Shown piece after piece: positions 61,601 to 64,000 of a DNA stretch of 64,000 nt. The notes under the pieces are model-generated. The model was not told the origin of the DNA. It did no database searches and saw nothing but the letters and a program-made list of their open reading frames with translations. How positions within the stretch are numbered: position 1 is the first letter of the stretch; the number at the start of each line of letters is the position of its first letter. The stretch is from Forficula auricularia (Eukaryota; Arthropoda; Insecta; Dermaptera; Forficulidae): positions 20,401,573-20,465,572 of the forward strand of contig JALMQS010000128.1 in NCBI GenBank assembly GCA_024734495.1. Direction: 5' to 3'. The position numbers were made by a program, and so were the translations under genes.

Positions 61601-62174
61601 TCTAAAGTGAATATTGATATTCTAAATATTTATATATATATATAATCATTATTATCAGTAAGTATTATCTCATCTTAGTTATATTTTATTCATCATCTAA
61701 ATTCTTTATTAAACAATTAATTAAAAAGTTCAACGTTGGAAGAAATCTCACTATATCATTAATTTAAAAAATTTGAAAAATAGTTATTTTAAAATGATAA
61801 AAGCAACAATAAATAATAATGTTGAAAATAGGCAATGATTCAGATATCTTGGAGATAAAATTACCTTGAATAAAGATATAAAATATAATATTTACGAAAA
61901 AAAAAATTTCTCTAAATTTTTTTGATAAACTTTAGAAAAAAACATGTTTAACTTTTGTTAATTCGTTAATTTTTGTAATTTATATCTATCTTTCTTTACA
62001 TACTACTACCTGAAGCTCTTCAAGAATTTGCTGTTTGTGCAAGATTTGTTCTTCTTTGCTATTAAGTGGTTTTCTCGGCTTATCAATTTCCCCGGAATTA
62101 TTTTTATCATCGTTATTTTCTTCTTTATACATTGTTAAAGAAGATGATCCTTCATTCAAAGGTTGGTTGCGCAC
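36466..62174 (-). CDS. mask: MASK / ANKHD1-type protein, 3' three-quarters of gene
   Basis: At least 24 coding exons totalling roughly 1,950 residues. In order: a Lys/Glu linker ending KQQILEELQ (which follows the first ankyrin block in the family), a low-complexity linker, ten ankyrin repeats of the second block (55,789 to 47,009), a Lys/Glu-rich segment with an acidic run, a single KH domain with VIGRGGSNINAIR (GRGG loop), and a long Gln/Pro/Ser-rich tail with a PAM2-like SRLNPRAPDF. MASK/ANKHD1 proteins are large cytoplasmic/nuclear scaffolds known in receptor tyrosine kinase signalling and as cofactors of Yorkie/YAP in the Hippo pathway. The ankyrin blocks bind proteins and the KH domain can bind nucleic acid. 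The first ankyrin block, promoter and start are beyond the right edge. Frame joins were checked exon by exon. They agree except at three places: 62,010/61,350 (needs an extra exon), 43,165/43,078, and 37,707/37,639. Introns are heavily colonised by transposons. Confidence 0.95.
36503..36602. other. Assembly gap, 100 N
   Basis: Exactly 100 undetermined bases, a conventional placeholder for a gap of unknown size, inside the last mask exon. Confidence 0.99.
37707..37826 (-). CDS. mask: mask exon, 40 codons
   Basis: Begins ARKHTCPVWARETEPPSPP and includes AKFIHVNSSGC. Donor GAG|GTATTA. The acceptor TTTTTGAG lacks the usual CAG/TAG but keeps phase 0 with the upstream exon. Confidence 0.8.
37827..38586 (-). 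other. mask intron, no element recognised
   Basis: Contains a moderately GC-rich part near 38,130-38,230 of unknown identity; no ORF. Confidence 0.5.
38587..39221 (-). CDS. mask: mask exon with GC-only block
   Basis: 212 codons from AEKKAAAQLAAASITK to LFNDPIE, Ser/Thr/Pro-rich. An internal run of Gly, Ala, Pro and Arg is encoded by 124 bases without a single A or T (38,663-38,786). The frame on both sides is the only open one, so the block is in frame. Acceptor ATTTAG, donor GAG|GTAATT. Confidence 0.9.
39420..40090 (+). pseudogene. mariner-type transposase relic, interrupted
   Basis: In decayed frames the plus strand keeps VWFQQDGACHS and DT-SPDLS-DYYFF, corresponding to the mariner/Tc1 DDE-region signatures WFQQDGA and SPDL-P-D. 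After 39,945 it continues with a stretch resembling the C-terminus (ending near DVIFRTH in the family). A palindromic element at ~39,800-39,945 splits it. It has several stops and frameshifts and cannot make transposase. Located in a mask intron. Confidence 0.7.
39800..39945. mobile_element. Small insertion in the transposase relic
   Basis: Resembles the 14.6-kb palindromic element: GTGTAGGTTTTAGGTGAAACA, then ...TAGTTTCACAGTGAATGAAATAAAAG and a degenerate GATTCCTGAGGGCTAACG matching CTGATGATGGGCTAACC there. Confidence 0.5.
40273..40389 (-). CDS. mask: mask exon, 39 codons
   Basis: Encodes VGATVPLIPSIRNLPSAKSG and ends RLLAA. Acceptor TTTATAG, donor GCAG|GTATAA. Phases match both neighbours. 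Confidence 0.88.
40464..40572 (-). CDS. mask: mask exon, 36 codons
   Basis: Encodes VSKTKTSPSKPLGVYVFQNN and ends GKLSLN. Acceptor TTTTCAG, donor AATA|GTATGT. Confidence 0.88.
40641..40782 (-). CDS. mask: mask exon, C-terminal part of KH domain
   Basis: Encodes GSVEATKQAHSMILALIEDP, the last helix of the KH fold, then EVDITQMFAKNKLQVIAI. Acceptor TTCTAG, donor ACG|GTTAGT. Confidence 0.9.
41112..41244. mobile_element. Short MITE in mask intron
   Basis: Ends GGTGATTAACAAAGAGTG and, inverted, ATACTCATTGTGAATCACC, next to a TA microsatellite. A similar right end (TTATGAATCACCC) is seen at ~45,040. Confidence 0.55.
41262..41340 (-). repeat. tRNA-like sequence, degenerate
   Basis: On minus: TGTAATCGGTAGAGCATC matches a tRNA D-arm (A box), followed by an anticodon-like arm and a poor B box (CTTTAAGCCGGTT), then a T run. 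Probably a SINE head or tRNA pseudogene. Confidence 0.5.
41976..42125 (-). CDS. mask: mask exon, KH domain core
   Basis: Encodes SKKVMVPMHAIS, then RVIGRGGSNINAIR and THIEVEKQSKGQG, i.e. beta-1, helix 1, the GRGG loop and helix 2 of a type I KH domain. Acceptor CCCTTTAG, donor AAA|GTAAGA-type. It begins with one base of a split codon, compatible with either upstream exon (42,740-42,796 or 42,966-43,078). Confidence 0.95.
42740..42796 (-). CDS. mask: mask candidate cassette exon (57 nt)
   Basis: Flanked by TTTTTAG and a strong GTAAGT donor. Encodes LPKRVETVKEDKISRDIE plus split codons. Length is a multiple of three and both splice phases equal those of the neighbours. Inclusion adds 19 residues just before the KH domain; skipping gives VVRK-SKKVMVP, which matches the usual family sequence better. 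Confidence 0.75.
42966..43078 (-). CDS. mask: mask exon upstream of KH domain
   Basis: Encodes KSHYSEDNIPINSNN and ends with GEDGWKEVVR, a motif that precedes the KH domain in MASK proteins. Donor CGCAA|GTACGG. The phase-0 start does not fit the phase-2 end of the exon at 43,165-43,384. Confidence 0.88.
43165..43384 (-). CDS. mask: mask exon, 73 codons
   Basis: Encodes VKEIDSKERWCNDPSSN through PTKGKKTY. Acceptor TTTATAG, strong donor GTGAGT. The downstream joint is out of frame by one base. Confidence 0.85.
43496..43651. mobile_element. Short MITE in mask intron
   Basis: Inverted termini AAGGTAGAGACAGACACCTA and, in complement at the right, AAGGTAGAGGCACCTATTGA; TGATGACAT is also mirrored. 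Confidence 0.65.
43700..45150 (-). other. mask intron, mostly unclassified
   Basis: AT-rich, with ATAT microsatellites at ~44,380 and ~44,565. A TACAGATATATT...AATCTGTATA palindrome spans 44,364-44,409. Confidence 0.5.
45258..45290 (-). ncRNA. Hammerhead-like ribozyme motif, complete core
   Basis: On minus: CTGAAGA, stem II GGAGG/CCTCC, GAAA, then CGTC. Flanks CTTGAAACC and GGTTTGAAAG can pair as stem I. Stem III is only the palindrome ACGT with no loop, so folding would need a second molecule, as in the small hammerheads described for Penelope-like elements. Cleavage would be predicted after the C of CGTC. Confidence 0.68.
45528..45560 (+). ncRNA. Hammerhead-like motif, mutated core
   Basis: Same module facing the 45,258 copy, with flanks that can form stem I, but the invariant G of GAAA is A. 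Expected inactive. Confidence 0.6.
45756..46395 (-). CDS. mask: mask exon, Lys/Glu-rich region
   Basis: 213 codons: ELLEKCNECVKIIRAAKDQQ, then NAIILLEELDMEKTREESKK, a basic run of Arg/Lys, an acidic EDEEEDEDD stretch and a Ser/Thr/Asn-rich end. Matches the charged predicted coiled coil after the second ankyrin block in ANKHD1. Acceptor preceded by a long T tract; donor GTTG|GTATGT. Confidence 0.93.
47009..47134 (-). CDS. mask: mask exon, ankyrin repeat 10 of block 2
   Basis: Encodes VSCLMAAFRKGHTKVVKWMV, then QQFPSDQEMTRFIATVNDK, the conserved end of the second ankyrin block. Acceptor CTGCATAG, donor AAG|GTCAGT. Confidence 0.93.
47250..47585. repeat. Dispersed repeat with hammerhead-like motif
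   Basis: Contains CTGATGATGAGGGCC...TTCGAAACTATAG (47,412-47,445, plus) followed by CTCAAACAAATAAAT. It then has GTTTATTTGCATCAAGCAG and GGAGGACAAACTC-like sequence matching 33,690 and 21,990. Confidence 0.55.
47412..47445 (+). ncRNA. Hammerhead-like motif, CTGATGA type
   Basis: CTGATGA and GAAAC boxes intact; stem II (GGGCCAAGTC region) poorly paired compared with the 34,124 relative. Flanks GACT and AGTC could form a short stem I. Confidence 0.4.
48023..49138 (-). mobile_element. Twin-primed, 5'-truncated Jockey-like LINE
   Basis: Exact 12-bp target duplication AAATATTTTAAT at 48,023-48,034 and 49,127-49,138. Minus strand from ~48,816 down to ~48,190 encodes the end of a Jockey-type reverse transcriptase (ADTALLAVDENVYEVTAKLQ, WRIKLNETKSTHINF, HIRNSDLHRDLHLD, with frameshifts). 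A poly(A) tail (T run on plus) follows at ~48,034-48,055. The 5' part is inverted on plus from ~48,819 to 49,126: FLDVAQAFDKVWHEGLLVKL, GVPQGSVLGPTIYLLFTNDI, FADDTALLAVDE. The two parts overlap by ~42 bases of the same element sequence. This is the architecture produced by twin priming. Confidence 0.9.
49139..50130 (-). other. mask intron, unclassified
   Basis: AT-rich. A short fold-back near 49,365-49,415 (GGAAGGTTTCACAAAATAAAA opposed by TATTTATGTGAAACCTACC) resembles arms of the 14.6-kb element. Confidence 0.45.
50131..50263 (-). CDS. mask: mask exon, ankyrin repeat 9
   Basis: Encodes GAQVEVKNKKGNSPLWLAAN, then GGHLPVVEHLFEASADIDSQ and DNRK. Family sequence is typically NKKGNTPLWLAANGGH. 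Acceptor AATTTTAG, donor AAG|GTAAAA. Confidence 0.94.
51080..51260 (-). mobile_element. LINE 3'-end fragment
   Basis: Shares TATCGTGAAAAGA, AAGTTGGTCGCAGGAAAG and GAGTTCTAATCTCTAGAAG with the 59.4-kb and 31.2-kb LINE fragments. Confidence 0.4.
51404..52042. mobile_element. Long fold-back MITE, copy B, in TA microsatellite
   Basis: Termini AGGGTGGCCCTTATTTTGGG and the exact complement, inserted in a TATATATA tract so that TA flanks both ends. The interior is a long imperfect palindrome; same family as 30,516. Confidence 0.85.
52060..52700. repeat. Direct repeat pair, ~426-base spacing
   Basis: Segments starting GGTGTACTTATCAAGTCTCA (52,101) and GGTGAACTTATCAAGTCTCA (52,527) are similar over ~165 bases, up to ACTTAAGCTATC. 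Unclassified element in a mask intron. Confidence 0.7.
53002..53332 (-). CDS. mask: mask exon, ankyrin repeats 6-8
   Basis: 110 codons: LLLDMGSDINAQIETNRNTA, LTLACFQGRHEVVSLLLDRK, GLTPLMEAASGGYVEVGRVL, SSRDTALTIAADKGH. Nearly invariant in the family. Acceptor TTTTTAG, donor AAG|GTATAT. Confidence 0.96.
53712..53913 (-). CDS. mask: mask exon, ankyrin repeats 4-5
   Basis: Encodes VVELLLTRGANKEHRNVSDY, TPLSLAASGGYVNIIKLLLA and GISPLMLAAMNGHT. Acceptor AATTTAG, donor ACAG|GTAAAT; phases match. Confidence 0.96.
53994..54157 (-). CDS. mask: mask exon, ankyrin repeats 2-3
   Basis: Encodes HRDKKGFTPLILAATAGHEK, VVEILLNHGADIEAQSERTK and DTPLSLACSGGRYE. Acceptor TTTTTTAG, donor GAG|GTCATT. Confidence 0.96.
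54158..55636 (-). other. mask intron with homopolymer block and SINE
   Basis: Contains a T(~22)G(~12) run at ~54,248-54,283. The rest is AT-rich and unclassified apart from the tRNA-like segment at 55,395-55,520. Confidence 0.5.
55395..55520. repeat. tRNA-like sequence, probable SINE
   Basis: Plus: GCCCTGTGGTGTAATCACAA, then ACGTCTCGCCTAAAGACG as an anticodon-like arm. Further on, GGTTTGAACC(A)GGGACC is a B-box-like sequence in either orientation (minus GGTTCAAACCCC). The segments are separated by an AT-rich insert, so it is not a functional tRNA. Confidence 0.45.
55637..55789 (-). CDS. mask: mask exon, ankyrin repeat 1 of block 2
   Basis: Encodes MEVDSETDSNHDTALTVACA, then GGHEELVELLLSRGADI. 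The (D/E)VDSETDSNHDTALT signature opens the second ankyrin block of MASK. Acceptor TTTTCAG, donor ATTG|GTAATT. Confidence 0.96.
55853..56116 (-). CDS. mask: mask exon, linker with basic motif
   Basis: 88 codons: QSLETSNTANVSTTCSS, KKPVTVVTNPSGKGKKARYH, then a Gln/Asn/Ser-rich end. Acceptor TTTCAAG is unusual, but phase is consistent with both neighbours. Confidence 0.87.
56225..56585. mobile_element. Palindromic element with hammerhead-like module
   Basis: Arms: TAGGGAAATAAGGACA and ACCTTATGCAAGTATTTTT at the left; complements at the right end near 56,575. Minus module at 56,277-56,309 (CTGAAGA, GTCAAC/GTTGAC, GAAACGTT) is complete. The plus half-copy at 56,513 keeps CTGAAGAAGTCAAC and then stops. 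Confidence 0.78.
56277..56309 (-). ncRNA. Hammerhead-like ribozyme motif
   Basis: CTGAAGA and GAAA intact; a six-pair stem II GTCAAC/GTTGAC with AAAAA loop; palindromic ACGT then T. Stem I is short (GCC/GGC). Confidence 0.55.
56620..57115. mobile_element. Palindromic element, GAAACGTT family
   Basis: TAGTAAATATTCAAACGTTTC at the left is opposed by GAAACGTTAGAATATTTAATG at the right. TAGTTGCTTTAA(A) and TTAAAGCAACTA are also mirrored. No intact CTGANGA box seen. Confidence 0.6.
57201..57396 (-). CDS. mask: mask exon, linker
   Basis: Encodes LPTSGLHLQYQQYQLTGGLQ, VTSSGVEIHASGPLEVGGG and LGRIGAPFQSQILQL. Acceptor TTTTTAG, donor CTCG|GTATTA. Confidence 0.9.
57461..57591 (-). CDS. mask: mask exon, linker
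   Basis: Encodes ISEGDELHNQQYTGSPLEEA, then ISVAQAGVEYFAVPSPGINP. Acceptor TTTACAG, donor CAG|GTAAAA. Confidence 0.9.
57592..58238 (-). other. mask intron, nothing recognised
   Basis: AT-rich with no repeat or ORF identified. Confidence 0.5.
58239..58437 (-). CDS. mask: mask exon, linker
   Basis: Encodes SIPSLSTEVSSIFSQQDRCQ, then SLSDSEKTVALEASRIDLED and VAAALQGITIEDEPL. Acceptor CTTTTTAG, donor CTTG|GTAATT. Confidence 0.9.
58600..59030. repeat. Large imperfect inverted repeat
   Basis: TATTGTCGCCTCAATTGTCA, then ACCTAAA..., is opposed by TTTAGGTTGACAATTCAGGC. Outer GGAATTTCCC and GGGAAATACC are also mirrored. Probably a fold-back MITE related in style to 30,516, adjacent to a TA microsatellite. 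Confidence 0.55.
59150..60025 (-). pseudogene. LINE reverse-transcriptase C-terminal fragment
   Basis: Minus reading frames encode ASLWDLTSLGMNKS, ILYKAQIRLSHE, then an open 129-codon stretch (59,411-59,800): MLDVIQKKAIKLIGYPTISN, SLGSQAHRRTVSTLSLYSRY, HPMAVK, WNSLPATVFP. These match the region after the RT domain of Jockey/I-type LINEs. 5'-truncated and frameshifted upstream, so not functional. Located in a mask intron. Confidence 0.8.
60071..60328 (-). CDS. mask: mask exon, linker with Gln run
   Basis: 86 codons: ATAISDRPKAKPVSKKEGK, LRKLAFQASLALQQQQQQ, then Gln/Pro/Asn-rich to NPQMSE. Acceptor TTTTCTAG, donor GAG|GTATTC; phase 0 at both ends. Confidence 0.9.
60570..60860. mobile_element. 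Palindromic element with hammerhead-like module
   Basis: ATTTTACCAATTACAT...GCTATCCATATTTAATATC is opposed by GATATTAAATATGAATAGCA...ATGTAATTGGTAAAAT. Minus module at 60,645-60,677: CTGAAGA, GCT/AGC, GAAAC. Confidence 0.6.
60645..60677 (-). ncRNA. Hammerhead-like motif, weak stems
   Basis: CTGAAGA and GAAA boxes intact but stem II has only about three pairs (GCT/AGC) and the ACGT palindrome is replaced by ACAATT. Confidence 0.35.
61142..61350 (-). CDS. mask: mask exon, linker
   Basis: Encodes KGPKSESIDCLGSNNSCLSS, then SAISTSFPPLPPPSASNTPA and NTSADVVQ. Donor CAG|GTAATC; acceptor TTTCTATATAG. The frame stays open upstream of this acceptor for ~20 codons (SNGISVPFYIG), so a longer exon is possible. 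Confidence 0.85.
61583..61601 (-). CDS. mask: mask possible 19-nt microexon
   Basis: Flanked by TTCACTTTAG and CAG|GTCAGG. Length 3n+1 would join the phase-0 end of 62,010-62,174 to the phase-1 start of 61,142-61,350, adding RYRTIA and a split Gly. Suggested only because the two exons cannot be joined directly in frame. Confidence 0.25.
62010..62174 (-). CDS. mask: mask exon, post-ankyrin-block-1 linker
   Basis: 55 codons from VRNQPLNEGSSSL to SKEEQILHKQQILEELQ, matching the segment after the first ankyrin block. Acceptor TTTTCTCTAG. The donor region reads CAG|GTA|GTA|GTATGT: three possible donors three bases apart, all in phase 0. First mask exon visible in this window. Confidence 0.9.
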
Positions 62175-64000
62175 CTAGAGAAAATTAAATCTATTTTTTT
62201 ATCACTCTAATTAAAGTTTTCTAAGAAAAAAAAATATCGTGTAAAATTAATTCAAATCATTTCGTTTCAACTCAATATATAAATTAAAATATAAATTTAT
62301 AAATATACATTAGACTATGGAGTAGAATGGAGAAGGAGACCAAGCCTCAAGTATGGTGAAGGACAGGACATTTATCCTTAGACACAGAAATGGAGAATAG
62401 AAGATGGCTGAATATCTACCCGAAGGAGTTATCAAGTTGTTTATAAAAAGCTATCCTAAAACGTTTATTAAATATTCAAACATTTCGGGAAAAATTCTTC
62501 CTTCATCAATGAAAATGTAGTTGCTTTAGAAATAAAAAATCACCTATGGTTAGTGATAGAAAGTAAATTTAGATGTATAAATAATAATAATCTAAATATA
62601 AAGGTAATTTCTATTTCATGTCAGTAGAATATCATTTTCTTAATATTTAGTTAAACACTAATTACCTTTAGAGCCACTGTATTTCATATTTTATTATTAA
62701 ATTTCTCAAAAGTTTTGAATATTTAATCATTTCATGATTGATTTTTATAAATAAGAAATGTAGTCATTAATCAAGACTTTGCCAAAAAGTTATAGGGAGA
62801 GCAAATATTCTTTTGACAAGATGGAGCTGACAAATCAGTCAAGTATGAGAGTGTATAGGCAGTCCAGAAGTAATGGACTATTTAAGGAGGCGAGAACTAA
62901 ACTATGTGGATCAGCAACGAAGCAGGGAATGATAAAACTCTAGGACCAAGAATTACAAAAAAATTGGCAGAGAATAGCTAACCATTCAAAAAAAAAATTT
63001 CGAATGTATCATGCTAGCTAGCCATTCAACTAACCTGGGACACACTTTTGACTTTTTCAATCCCAAAATTTTAGATAAAAAGTGGAATTTAGAAAAAAAA
63101 AAAGATTAATTTTGGAAAATGATCGAAATTTTAAACAACAAAAATTCAATTAAAATTTATTTTTATTTAAGGTAATTTCATGACCAAGACAATTTGTATC
63201 ATTGTCTATTTTCAAAATATTTATTTGTTTATAGTTGCATATATATATATATATATGTACTTTTCTTAAAGCATCTATTTGTTCAAATTTTTTAAAAATT
63301 CCATTGATAAAGGGAGAATTTCTCCCGAAACATTTGATATTCTAATAAATTATGAAAGTTTTTTTTTTTTTATAAAAGATTTGTATTTATTTATAACTCT
63401 TCATATAACGAACATTATAATAATGTTAAGGAGGGAATAGGGATGGAACAATACTTGATAAAGGAAGGTTATTAAAGTAAAAAGAAGTAAAATAATAATA
63501 GTAAGAGATGAGCGAGAATACAAAATGGTGGTTATTAATAAATAGGCCGGACGAATCTTCTTTACAGAATTTCAGAGTAGCCTCGGTCAGAGCCTAAGAC
63601 TACCGTAGGGATTGGGTTGAAATAGCCATGAGAGACTTCAGATACTCGCTTAAATACTACGTTTAACTGATTTTTAATCTATTCACTAGGGACACCAGCT
63701 CTAAACGTGGGCCGTCTTTGAAAAGTCTTAAACCATAATTTGTAAGCATCAGGTTATAATTTGCAAACGAAAAGGAATTTCATAAATCAATTTTAAATAT
63801 TTTATATTACAACACTGGGCGAAAATGAGACTTAGACGGGGGAGTCCTGCTGTACCTTTATAGTTTGATTAGATAAAAAAATAGGTTCAATAGTATAAGT
63901 AATATCTGTTCGGTCTGATTATATCCGTTTTGGAAGGATCATGTTCACGAAGAAAGAAAAAAGACAGACATAATTGCCAAGTTCAAATACATAATTTAGA
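62175..64000 (-). other. mask intron/upstream region
   Basis: Apart from the palindromic element above and a TA microsatellite at ~63,238, no ankyrin-coding exon was found, so the first ankyrin block lies further upstream. Confidence 0.5.
62440..63400. mobile_element. Large palindromic element, CGAAAC(A/G)TTT family
   Basis: Left: AATATTCAAACATTTCGGG, CTTCATCAATG, TAGTTGCTTTAGA. Right: TTAAAGCATCTA, ATTGATAAAGGGAGA, TCTCCCGAAACATTTGATAT. Minus module 62,474-62,506 and plus module 63,304-63,333 (stem II GGGAGA/TCTCCC). Core CTGANGA is TTGATGA or TTGATAA. In the mask intron or 5' region. Confidence 0.6.

Overview
This is eukaryotic nuclear DNA, very AT-rich, with short GT-AG introns inside genes and dense transposon debris. 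Protein similarity points to an arthropod. The long minus-strand gene matches arthropod MASK/ANKHD1 proteins, and several repeats (Jockey-type LINE, mariner relic, hAT and pogo-type termini) fit that. I cannot name the species; a copepod or other crustacean with a repeat-rich genome is a guess. No bacterial-type features, CRISPR arrays, rRNA genes or intact tRNA genes were seen.

Layout. Positions ~1-9,620 are a tandem array of a ~258-bp unit (about 32 copies). It is interrupted by an AT-rich spacer that looks like it contains a 186-bp intron, and it includes a ~3.4-kb higher-order duplication. The array runs directly into a second, very homogeneous array of a 119-bp unit (9,621-10,870). From 10.9 to 24 kb there are no convincing genes, only tandem duplications, palindromic (fold-back) elements, MITEs with recognisable target-site duplications, and hairpins. 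Two minus-strand exons at 27,734-27,837 and 24,158-24,514 together encode a complete ANTP/NK-like homeodomain plus an alanine-rich C-terminus. The 5' part of that gene was not found. From ~62.2 kb down to ~36.5 kb, on the minus strand, lie at least 24 exons of MASK (multiple ankyrin repeats, single KH domain). They cover the linker after the first ankyrin block, the second block of ten ankyrin repeats, a Lys/Glu-rich segment, the KH domain and the long Gln/Pro-rich tail. The first ankyrin block must lie beyond the right edge, and the last exon contains a 100-base assembly gap.

Most notable. (1) Many dispersed repeats carry a hammerhead-ribozyme-like module: CTGANGA, a GC stem, then GAAA followed by ACGT-type bases. 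At least one copy (45,258-45,290, minus) has all core elements plus a stem I formed by its flanks. The palindromic ACGT at stem III resembles the small hammerheads known from Penelope-like retroelements that act as dimers. Here the modules mostly sit in short palindromic, apparently non-autonomous elements. (2) mask has a symmetric 57-nt exon just before the KH domain that can be included or skipped without changing frame, i.e. a candidate cassette exon. (3) A Jockey-like LINE in a mask intron shows textbook twin-priming: inverted 5' part, poly(A) tail and an exact 12-bp target-site duplication. (4) A 124-base stretch made only of C and G inside a mask exon, and two one-base frame discontinuities at exon joints, suggest assembly error or something unusual in this copy.
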